The notes below the pieces were generated by a model. It was given only the letters and a program-made list of their open reading frames with translations, was not told the origin of the DNA and did not search any database. Source: SAR202 cluster bacterium (GTDB taxonomy: Bacteria; Chloroflexota; Dehalococcoidia; UBA3495). From it: a stretch of 8,796 bases of DNA. The stretch lies in NCBI GenBank assembly GCA_009392075.1, contig VFHG01000366.1, positions 1 to 8,796 on the forward strand. Direction: 5' to 3'. The position numbers were made by a program, and so were the translations under genes. Positions 1-5,278 of this stretch are shown here, in pieces. Every line of letters starts with the position of its first letter. Position 1 is the stretch's first letter.

Positions 1-125
1 GGCTACCGAGCAGTGGTTAACCTCTTTATGGTTGCGCCAGCTTGAAGGAGAGACCGGTACCTGTCCGTTATTTCAAGGTTTTAATCTCGTAAAGATTGTG
101 TATGAATCAACCGCTAATGAGCGGG

Positions 126-470
126 TTATAAAGCCGCGTCTCCGGTCTCTCCGGTCCTAACCTTGATGGCGTTGCTTACGGGAAAGACGAAGATCTTGCC
201 ATCGCCGATATTCCCAGTGCGGGCGTGTTCAATGATTGTGTCGACGGCTCTCTGGGTGGCGTCATCATGGACCACAAGTTCAAGCTTTACCTTTGGCAGC
301 ATATCTATCACGTACCGGCCAACTCCGCGCGAACCACCGGCGGTCACGCCGCGCTGAGCGCCGCGGCCGGTGACGTTCACCACGTTGAGCCCGATCAGGC
401 CGACTTCGGCCAAAGCCTCTTTGACGTCATTCAGTTTCTCGGGCCGGATGATTGCTTCAACCTTGTTCAT
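126..470 (-). CDS. glnB: P-II family nitrogen regulatory protein (GlnB/GlnK type)
   Basis: A trimeric cytoplasmic signal protein that in known members binds ATP/ADP and 2-oxoglutarate and controls ammonium transporters, glutamine synthetase or their regulators. The fold is complete: the N-terminus KVEAIIRPEKL, the B-loop block TGNIGDGKIFV (the second P-II signature, residues 87-97 counted from the first Met), and the C-loop block VRTGE. The T-loop is unusual. It reads GVTAGGSRGVGRY, about two residues longer than in E. coli GlnB. It lacks the usual YRGAEY context but keeps a Tyr at the place of the modified Tyr51. Two ATGs lie in tandem (473 and 470). The second is preferred because GGGAG then sits 6 nt upstream rather than 3, and the length then fits the family. 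No amtB or glnA is adjacent in the window. The protein could be called GlnB or GlnK; sequence alone does not separate them. Confidence 0.95.
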   Translation of the reverse strand: MNKVEAIIRPEKLNDVKEALAEVGLIGLNVVNVTGRGAQRGVTAGGSRGVGRYVIDMLPKVKLELVVHDDATQRAVDTIIEHARTGNIGDGKIFVFPVSNAIKVRTGETGDAAL

Positions 471-476
471 CATTAT

Positions 477-481
477 CTCCC
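477..481 (-). promoter_or_regulatory. Ribosome binding site deciding the P-II start
   Basis: On the minus strand GGGAG is followed by ATA-ATG-ATG. Spacing is 3 nt to the first ATG and 6 nt to the second, which favours the second ATG (468-470). Confidence 0.6.
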
Positions 482-500
482 AGTTTTAGCCGCTTGTCTG

Positions 501-525
501 GGCGCTTGGCTCCGAGCCAAGCGCC
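501..525. repeat. Perfect 12-1-12 palindrome in the P-II gene leader
   Basis: GGCGCTTGGCTC (501-512) and GAGCCAAGCGCC (514-525) are exact reverse complements around a single C. As RNA this would be a GC-rich 10-bp stem with a 5-nt loop. It lies about 30 bases upstream of the P-II start, in the presumed leader. Neither side is followed by a T run, so it is not an ordinary intrinsic terminator. It could be a dimeric-regulator operator or a leader hairpin acting on translation or RNA stability; the sequence does not decide. Confidence 0.7.
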
Positions 526-648
526 TCAAATGGTACGCCATCTTACCGAAGTTTGACGATTTAACTGGTGGATTTCAAGGGCCGATTGGACGGGCTAGTC
601 CGGTCCGTATTGCCGGCCGACGAAGACCGGTGGGACACCTCCTGGCCT

Positions 649-712
649 TTTTGAATCAACGAAACCTTAAATACGCCTATTTCTTGGTCAAAGTTTTAAA
701 AATGATTCAAAA
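649..712. repeat. 10-bp inverted repeat in AT-rich divergent region
   Basis: TTTTGAATCA (649-658) and TGATTCAAAA (703-712) are exact reverse complements, 44 bases apart. Inside and just past the right arm, AGTTTTAAA occurs twice (692-700 and 714-722), with starts 22 bases apart, about two helical turns. The block lies directly upstream of a TTGACA hexamer. It could be a regulator site or an UP-like element, or simply AT-rich coincidence. Confidence 0.4.
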
Positions 713-727
713 TAGTTTTAAATTCCG

Positions 728-756
728 TTGACATAAGGCTTGTTAGTAAGTACTGT
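728..756 (+). promoter_or_regulatory. Candidate sigma-70-type promoter P1 for the HH/CxxC-CetZ-like unit
   Basis: A consensus -35 TTGACA (728-733), a 17-base spacer, and a weak -10 TACTGT (751-756). An AT-rich stretch lies just upstream. Transcription would start near 763, giving a leader of about 120 bases. Confidence 0.4.
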
Positions 757-798
757 CAGAGGATGTGAAGTGGTGGAAAAGGTTTCGGCTTGCCGGGC

Positions 799-827
799 TT
801 TAAAAACAGCGCCGCTCGCAATATATA
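799..827 (+). promoter_or_regulatory. Candidate second promoter P2
   Basis: TTTAAA (799-804), a 17-base spacer and TATATA (822-827), each matching 4 of 6 consensus bases. It would give a leader of about 50 bases. It is an alternative to P1; the two cannot be ranked from sequence alone. Confidence 0.3.
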
Positions 828-853
828 GGTCGAATCCAGCCCTTTGCGCTAGC

Positions 854-868
854 GCGGGGATAACCCGC
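854..868 (+). other. Small leader hairpin before the HH/CxxC gene
   Basis: GCGGG (854-858), loop GATAA, CCCGC (864-868), ending three bases before the GGAGG ribosome site at 872-876. A stem this close to the ribosome site could affect translation. It has no T tract and is not a terminator. Confidence 0.35.
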
Positions 869-882
869 CCTGGAGGTTGATC

Positions 883-1074
883 ATGGTTATTGAAAAAGAC
901 TTGGTGGAAGACATGGCTGTGACGGCGGTGGCCGAAAAACCGGCTGAACCTGCCTGCAAGCACCATTGGGTCATAGAGACGGCTAATGGCCCCATCAGCT
1001 GGGGAGAGTGCCAGATCTGCCATGAAAGCAAAGAGTTCCACAACTCCATCACCGACGCCGACCGCGATTACTAG
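883..1074 (+). CDS. Small putative metal-binding protein with HH and CxxCH motifs
   Basis: A 63-residue protein of unknown function. The N-terminal third is acidic and Ala-rich and looks disordered. The rest is a compact motif: Cys25-Lys-His27-His28, then a WVIETANGP segment, then Cys43-Gln-Ile-Cys46-His47 and a KEFHN tail. Two Cys/His pairs of this kind suggest one small zinc-ribbon-like site, which is inference. I recognise the HHWxI-(E/S)xANGPxSxGxCxxC pattern as one recurring in short hypothetical proteins of Chloroflexota, from memory and without a search. Start: GGAGG (872-876) is 6 nt before ATG 883; a TTG at 877 in the same frame would touch the ribosome site and is less likely. The CetZ-like gene follows on the same strand after 153 bases with no terminator between, so co-transcription is likely. 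Confidence 0.75.
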   Translation: MVIEKDLVEDMAVTAVAEKPAEPACKHHWVIETANGPISWGECQICHESKEFHNSITDADRDY

Positions 1075-1113
1075 ATCGCAGCGCGCCGGTTCTTGAACGT
1101 TTATCGAGTTTGA

Positions 1114-1137
1114 GCCAGGCCACGTAATGGGCTTGGC
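1114..1137 (+). other. Intercistronic hairpin between HH/CxxC and CetZ-like genes
   Basis: GCCAGGCC (1114-1121) pairs with GGCTTGGC (1130-1137) in 8 pairs, one of them G-T, around an 8-base loop. No T run follows, so it is not a terminator. It could affect RNA processing or the expression ratio of the two genes. Confidence 0.35.
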
Positions 1138-1227
1138 GCAGTGGGTGTCCGCCAAAAGAATTCGGAGGGAGATGTGCGGTCCGACCAGCAGATGACGGTA
1201 TCGGGCCGACACTGGAGGTAGGGAAAG

Positions 1228-2349
1228 ATGAGAGTACTTTGGATCGGTTTCGGACAGGCGGGGGGCAAGATAGCCAATTCCCTCATGGGAATGAACCGCC
1301 GCCTCTACAGCGCCATCGCAATCAACACGGAAGAGGCAGACCTGTCCGGCCTGCGTTACATCCGTGAAAAGGTCCTGATCGGGAAATACGCGCTCCGGGG
1401 ACGGGGAGTAGGCTCAGATATCGACCTCGGTGCCAGTATCGCCGAGAAGTCGCTGGCCCAGATGATGGATTCCATCGACGCAATGGTGCGGAAACGGGAC
1501 CCTGAAGTGATTTGGATCGCAGCCGGATTGGGCGGCGGGACAGGCGCTGGGGGTAGTTTCGTACTGGCCAATGAGTTGAAGAAAATCTACAAGCACATCC
1601 CGGTTTACGGGATCGGCGTGGTGCCCTCGGTTAGCGGGATGCCCAACGACAAAGAGGCGCTGAACCTTTCCAACACCGTCAAGAGCTTTGAGCTTTGGAA
1701 CCACTACTTCAACAACATCCTGCTGGTGGACAATCAGCAGTACGAACAGGCCCACGTCACCAGGGAATCGGTAGAGGCGATGTTCCAAAGGGTCAATGAG
1801 AACCTGGCCCAGACCCTCACTACGATACTGACGGCCGGAGAGATCCGCCCTCCTCCACAGGAGGTGTTCAGCTCTTCTGAGATCAAAGCCACCATGGGAC
1901 TGATCGGCGATGTATCAACCATCGGCCACTGCGCCGAAGAGATCAGGGTGAGGTCCCAGTTTTGGCGTGGCGGAATGGAGCCCGGCACCCACGAGTTGGA
2001 AAGCATCATCGAGCGCAGCGTGGAAAAAAGCGCGCTCACCTTCCCGACGGACGTATCGGGCGCCCGTTCGGCGTCGCTGATAGTCCACGGCAAACCGGAG
2101 CACCTTTACACCCAGGCGATCTCCGTAGGCAGAGCCAGGCTGGAAGAAATGACCACCGTGAGCAAGGTCCGCTACGGAGATTATCCTGACCGCCGGACCA
2201 AGTATCTGTCGGCGATCACCTTGGTTTCCGGAATCACCGACTTCAGCCGCCTGGACCAGATGCGGAAACGCGTGCAGGAGCTGAACGGCTCTACGCCGTC
2301 GAACCATCACACGGTGATCGACAGCGTGGTGGAGCCTTCGGTCATCTAA
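1228..2349 (+). CDS. CetZ-like tubulin/FtsZ superfamily GTPase
   Basis: A 373-residue cytoskeletal GTPase. Seen in order: the N-terminal loop GFGQAGGK (7-14); IAINTEEADL (31-39 region); LIGKYALRGRGVGSD (50-64), close to the CetZ block LIG-x(4)-(K/R)G-x-GVG; the tubulin signature GLGGGTGAGGS (100-110); VYGIGVVP (126-133); a helix-7 Asn190, which in this superfamily contacts guanine; and a T7 segment SSSEIKAT (215-222) whose Glu218 fits the catalytic acid of CetZ. The C-terminal half (about 283-345: GKPEHL, GRARLEE, VRYGDYP, LVSGIT) also follows CetZ, so the match is full length. It lacks the FtsZ C-terminal peptide that binds FtsA/ZipA and ends in HTVIDSVVEPSVI, so it is unlikely to be the division FtsZ. 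GGAGG lies 9 nt before the ATG. CetZ of haloarchaea controls cell shape and motility; the role here is unknown. A terminator follows at once. Confidence 0.92.
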   Translation: MRVLWIGFGQAGGKIANSLMGMNRRLYSAIAINTEEADLSGLRYIREKVLIGKYALRGRGVGSDIDLGASIAEKSLAQMMDSIDAMVRKRDPEVIWIAAGLGGGTGAGGSFVLANELKKIYKHIPVYGIGVVPSVSGMPNDKEALNLSNTVKSFELWNHYFNNILLVDNQQYEQAHVTRESVEAMFQRVNENLAQTLTTILTAGEIRPPPQEVFSSSEIKATMGLIGDVSTIGHCAEEIRVRSQFWRGGMEPGTHELESIIERSVEKSALTFPTDVSGARSASLIVHGKPEHLYTQAISVGRARLEEMTTVSKVRYGDYPDRRTKYLSAITLVSGITDFSRLDQMRKRVQELNGSTPSNHHTVIDSVVEPSVI

Positions 2350-2373
2350 AACGCCTGAGAAGGGGTCCTATAG

Positions 2374-2404
2374 AAAAAGGGCGGGGTAATTCCCCGCCCT
2401 TTTT
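2374..2404. terminator. Strong intrinsic terminator, usable from both strands
   Basis: AAAAA, GGGCGGGG (2379-2386), loop TAATT, CCCCGCCC (2392-2399), then TTTTT. The arms are fully complementary over 13 bases. It ends transcription of the CetZ-like gene 25 bases past its stop. Because of the A run on the left it also gives a T run on the minus strand, so it can end the leftward operon whose last gene stops at 2504. Confidence 0.93.
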
Positions 2405-2430
2405 CTGATTCTGTGGAGGTTTCTCAACGC

Positions 2431-2476
2431 TGTCATTCTTCACATCGGCAGACCTTTCGCTTCACTCAGGGTTACA
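2431..2476. repeat. Possible remnant of a dispersed intergenic repeat
   Basis: TGTCATTC at 2431 and TTTCGCTTCACTCAGGG at 2456-2472 resemble, from memory, the dispersed TGTCATTC...CGCTTCGCTCAG intergenic repeats seen in many bacterial genomes. Only one copy is in the window, so its repeat nature cannot be shown here. Confidence 0.25.
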
Positions 2477-2503
2477 TCTGGGTGGTCAAGTTCGTCGGCA
2501 TCT

Positions 2504-3421
2504 TTAAAGAATAGCCACCGGGTTCACGGGGGAGCCGGTGCCGCCGACCACCCGCAGTGGGTTCACGGTGAGCATGAACTCGTAGCGTCCCTCTTCCGCG
2601 CAGGCCTCCGCCAATGGCTGCAGCAAGGCGTTGTCCAACAGGCCAATGCCATAGGCGAAAATGGAGCCATGAACGGACCACGCCAGATCGTAACCGTTGG
2701 GCGTGAAGTCCATCATGTCCCAGACCAGCAAGCAGCAATCAGACTCGCGGATGAACTTCAGGCAGGATGCGTGCAGTCCAGGCCGTTCGTTGGGGTCTCC
2801 GCCCCAGAGGGGGTTACCGTCATCGTTCCACTTGTCGCGGCCGCTGTACACTATGAGTGCATCGCCCGGCGCCATCTCAACGCCCTGGGCCTTGGCGATA
2901 TCTTCCAGTTCCCATCCGTGGACTGGAGTGTCCATGGTTACGTAGGGAACGCCTCGGAACTTGGGAACATCCAGAAGCACCCCCCGAGTGATGATTCCCT
3001 CTTTCCAATGCTCAACCGACCCCCACACCGCGCCATCCATGGTGACGGTGTCATCATGAACCCGGCCGTTCCACATACCGTTCTCGTCCCAGACGTGGCA
3101 CAGCGCATCCAGGTGGGTGGTGGCGGTGCCGTGGTAGGAGATTCCGTAGTAGTCGGCTGAGAAGCCTGAGTTTTCCCCCCGGAAGACCTTTTTCATGTAG
3201 TGGTGGGCAGGGGTTGGGTTGTTGGGAGCTGGAGTCTTGGGGAACTCCCTGCTGAGGGAGACGGCCCGGCCAGATTTAACCGTTGCGGCCGCAGCGAGCC
3301 GCTTTTCCGGCGTGACCATGTTGACCGCGCCGACCTGGTCGTCTTCGCCCCAACGGCCCCAGTTCCGGTCTTGTTTCAGGTATGCCAACACTTCGGCTTT
3401 CGTCGGTACGCGGCGCTCCAT
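2504..3421 (-). CDS. Cyclase family metal-dependent hydrolase (PF04199, kynurenine formamidase-like)
   Basis: A 305-residue hydrolase of the family that includes bacterial kynurenine formamidase (KynB) and isatin hydrolase, which open or cleave amide bonds using a divalent metal. Key block: YHGTATTHLDALCH, with His103, Asp105 and His109 forming the H-x-D-x3-H metal motif, and HGT at 97-99 before it. Further family marks are RGVLLDVPKF (146-155), GDALIVYSG (186-194), PGLHASC (214-220), and the C-terminal NPLRVVGGTGSPVNPVAI. At 305 residues it is longer than KynB (about 210) and fits the larger subgroup with an N-terminal extension, here carrying WGRWGEDDQVGAVN. Start: GGAGGAG is 3 nt before the ATG. 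It is the last gene of the leftward unit, 91 bases after the CoxG-like gene. The substrate is unknown; it is plausibly a cyclic imide, formamide or lactam. Confidence 0.93.
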   Translation of the reverse strand: MERRVPTKAEVLAYLKQDRNWGRWGEDDQVGAVNMVTPEKRLAAAATVKSGRAVSLSREFPKTPAPNNPTPAHHYMKKVFRGENSGFSADYYGISYHGTATTHLDALCHVWDENGMWNGRVHDDTVTMDGAVWGSVEHWKEGIITRGVLLDVPKFRGVPYVTMDTPVHGWELEDIAKAQGVEMAPGDALIVYSGRDKWNDDGNPLWGGDPNERPGLHASCLKFIRESDCCLLVWDMMDFTPNGYDLAWSVHGSIFAYGIGLLDNALLQPLAEACAEEGRYEFMLTVNPLRVVGGTGSPVNPVAIL

Positions 3422-3512
3422 GGTCTCCTCCGTAATGTAGCTGGGTTAAGACCGGGACCGTCCCGGTTCGCGGACACGATAGCAGAGCATGCGCAGAGGC
3501 GCAATTTACCGG

Positions 3513-3947
3513 CTATCGGACAGATTTCTGCAGACAGGTGAAGAAGCGTTCCATCATGGTCCTGGCGAAGCTTTCAATCATGCGTTGGCCGACCCTGGCC
3601 AACAGGCCGCCGGATGACGATTCGCTCTCAACTTCCACTGTGGTCTTGCCGTCGTTTTCTATCAGCTTGACCTTGGACTCGCCACGAACGAAACCGGAAG
3701 GTCCATTGCCCTCGATGGACAAGCTGTAAGATTCGTAGGGTTTCAGATCGACCATCTTGACCTTGGCGTCAAACTTGCTGCGTATCGGCCCCATGGCAAT
3801 GGTCACCGTGGCCGCATATTCGTCGTTGCCCAATGCTTCCATCTTTTCACAGCCGGGTATGCAGGAAGATAGGGAGTCCGGGTTGGTCAATATTCCCCAG
3901 ACCTTCTCGGGAGTGGCGTCAAATTCGTAGGAGCCTGATAGCTTCAT
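3513..3947 (-). CDS. CoxG-like SRPBCC domain protein
   Basis: A 144-residue single-domain protein of the CoxG group (PF06240, SRPBCC/START-like fold with a ligand cavity). Seen: the N-terminal MKLSGSYEFDATPEKVW, then DSLSSCIPGCEKMEAL (24-39 region), the characteristic CoxG 'IPGCE' motif; GPSGFVRGESKVKL strands; and a final amphipathic helix LLARVGQRMIESFARTMMERFF. CoxG is linked to maturation or membrane recruitment of aerobic CO dehydrogenase, but here no coxM/S/L gene is in view, so that role should not be assumed. There is no C-terminal membrane anchor. Start: GAGG 6 nt before the ATG. It sits 36 bases after the carbamoylase-like gene and 91 bases before the cyclase gene, so it is probably co-expressed with both. 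Confidence 0.88.
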   Translation of the reverse strand: MKLSGSYEFDATPEKVWGILTNPDSLSSCIPGCEKMEALGNDEYAATVTIAMGPIRSKFDAKVKMVDLKPYESYSLSIEGNGPSGFVRGESKVKLIENDGKTTVEVESESSSGGLLARVGQRMIESFARTMMERFFTCLQKSVR

Positions 3948-3983
3948 CTGTTACCTCGTTGTGAAATCCGCCGACGATACGTT

Positions 3984-5225
3984 TTAGAAACGGTCGTCGG
4001 CCAGCAGTAGGAGTTCCAGTAATACTTGGGCGCCGTTGGCGCAGGCCTGAGGCGTCGAATATTCTTCGATGGCATGGCTGATGCCGTCGATGCTTGGCAC
4101 AAAGATCATGGCGACTGGGGCGATGTTGGCCACCGCCTGAGCGTCGTGTCCGGCGCCGCTGGCCAGCGGCTCCCAAGCCATTCCGCAGTTCTCAGCGGCC
4201 TCGGCCACCAGGACCTGCATGTCGGCGGTGATCGGGACAGCGGACGTGAACCGGTGGCGGATGACTTCGATGTCCACTATATCGTCCACCACGGCTTGGT
4301 CTGTGATCCGGCGCAGCTCCTGCTCGGCGGCGGCCAGCGCTTCCATGTCCGTGTCCCTAAACTCCAGTCCGATGCTGGCATGGCCCGGAATGACGTTAAC
4401 GGCATTGGGGATGGTCTTGATGGAGCCCACTGTAGAAACCCGGCAGATCTCTTGTTCCGCAGCCATCTTTTGGATGTTCAGGACCAGTTTGGATGCGCTG
4501 ACCAATGCGTCGCGGCGGGTCGACATCGGGGTGGTGCCGGCGTGGTTGGCTTTGCCCTCGATTTCAACTTCGAACACGGCCCTCCCGGTGATGCCGGTGA
4601 CCACGCCGATGGGGTTGCCGGACTGGTGTAAGTAAGGCCCTTGCTCGATGTGCAATTCAAAGTAGGCGGCCAATTCTCCAGGACTGCGGACGGCTTCGCC
4701 TATGCGCGAGAGGTCGCCGCCGATGTCGGCTATGCAAGGGCCCAGGCTGAGTCCGTCGTCGTCCAGGGCGTCTAGGTCCTCTTGCTCCAGCAGGCCTGAC
4801 ATGGAACGGCTGCCCACTAGCCAACGGTGAAAGCGGGTGCCCTCTTCATTAGTGAAGTCGATCACCTCCAACGGATGGCGGGTGAGGTGGCCTTGCTCTT
4901 CAAGCGTGCGTATAACCTCGATTGCACCCATAACACCCAGGGCGCCGTCATATTTGCCGCCCTTGGGGACCGTGTCGGTGTGAGAACCCAAGGCGATGGC
5001 CGGCAGGTTGTCGTCGGAGCCGGCTCGGCGCCCGATTATGTTTCCGGCGGCGTCGATTCGGGTTTCCAGACCGGCTTCCTGCATCAGCTTGATGGTGTAG
5101 TCCCGCCCGGCGATGTCCTCTGGGGAATAAGCCACTCGGTCCATACCTTCAGGGCTTTCGCCCAGGTGGCCTAGTTCTTGCAACGTCTGGTTGATTCGTG
5201 ACTCGTTGATTGAATACCTGGGCAT
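3984..5225 (-). CDS. Zn-dependent hydrolase, N-carbamoyl-L-amino acid hydrolase / allantoate amidohydrolase family
   Basis: A 413-residue M20-type amidohydrolase that in known members releases CO2 and ammonia from N-carbamoyl amino acids or allantoate. Metal and active-site motifs, in order: GSHTDTVPKGGKYDGALG (80-97; His82 and Asp93), FTNEEGTRF (124-132; Glu127/Glu128), ELHIEQGP (190-197; His192), ANHAGTTPM (226-234), SGAGHDAQ (356-363), and FVPSIDGISHAIEEYS (375-390; His384). Length is usual for the family. The commoner GSHLDT is GSHTDT here, a minor change. Start: GAGG 8 nt before the ATG. The gap from the preceding TPR gene is 53 bases and contains a -10-like TATATT (minus strand, 5247-5252) with no good -35, so an internal promoter is possible but weak. 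With the CoxG-like and cyclase genes it forms a tight three-gene group. Which ureide or carbamoyl compound is used is not decided by sequence. Confidence 0.95.
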   Translation of the reverse strand: MPRYSINESRINQTLQELGHLGESPEGMDRVAYSPEDIAGRDYTIKLMQEAGLETRIDAAGNIIGRRAGSDDNLPAIALGSHTDTVPKGGKYDGALGVMGAIEVIRTLEEQGHLTRHPLEVIDFTNEEGTRFHRWLVGSRSMSGLLEQEDLDALDDDGLSLGPCIADIGGDLSRIGEAVRSPGELAAYFELHIEQGPYLHQSGNPIGVVTGITGRAVFEVEIEGKANHAGTTPMSTRRDALVSASKLVLNIQKMAAEQEICRVSTVGSIKTIPNAVNVIPGHASIGLEFRDTDMEALAAAEQELRRITDQAVVDDIVDIEVIRHRFTSAVPITADMQVLVAEAAENCGMAWEPLASGAGHDAQAVANIAPVAMIFVPSIDGISHAIEEYSTPQACANGAQVLLELLLLADDRF

Positions 5226-5278
5226 GGAGTTAGCCTCGTGGTTGAAAATATATAAGTTACAGGGGTTGAAAGAGGTTG

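Larger units (their letters stand above)
474..882. other. Divergent intergenic region, no gene seen
   Basis: About 410 bases between the P-II gene (leftward) and the small HH/CxxC gene (rightward). I see no convincing coding frame: the open frames here have no family resemblance and run through the repeats. It contains the palindrome at 501-525, an AT-rich block at 649-722, candidate rightward promoters at 728-756 and 799-827, and a hairpin at 854-868. A leftward -10-like TAAGAT can be read at about 540-545, but it has no good -35. Confidence 0.6.

Noticed and set aside
111..124. CCGC-TAATGA-GCGG hairpin as a P-II terminator.
   Set aside because: Only four clean base pairs, adjoins the stop codon, and no T run on the minus strand.
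2..160. Rightward frame open from the window edge to TAA at 158-160 (52 codons), possibly the end of a gene converging on P-II.
   Set aside because: No recognisable motif, overlap of 35 bases with the P-II end, and an open run this short is not rare by chance. The upstream sequence would decide.
820..842. GGTCGAATCC looks like part of a tRNA T-arm.
   Set aside because: No 7-base T-loop, no acceptor or anticodon stem around it.
1172..1221. Two tiny overlapping leader-peptide frames before the CetZ-like gene (7 codons from 1172, 9 codons from 1192), the first with a GGAGGG upstream.
   Set aside because: Too short to support. There is no codon bias for a controlling amino acid and no attenuator-like hairpin pair.
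1356..2310. Several long minus-strand open frames over the CetZ-like gene.
   Set aside because: They are antisense shadows of a GC-rich gene, without family motifs.
1228..2349. Ordinary bacterial FtsZ as the identity.
   Set aside because: No FtsZ C-terminal peptide, a non-FtsZ T7 loop, no neighbouring fts/mur genes, and C-terminal domain motifs following CetZ.
3984..5225. Peptidase (M20 aminopeptidase or dipeptidase) as the function.
   Set aside because: The GGKYDGALG, NEEGTRF and HIEQGP motifs together point to the carbamoylase/allantoate amidohydrolase subgroup rather than to peptidases.
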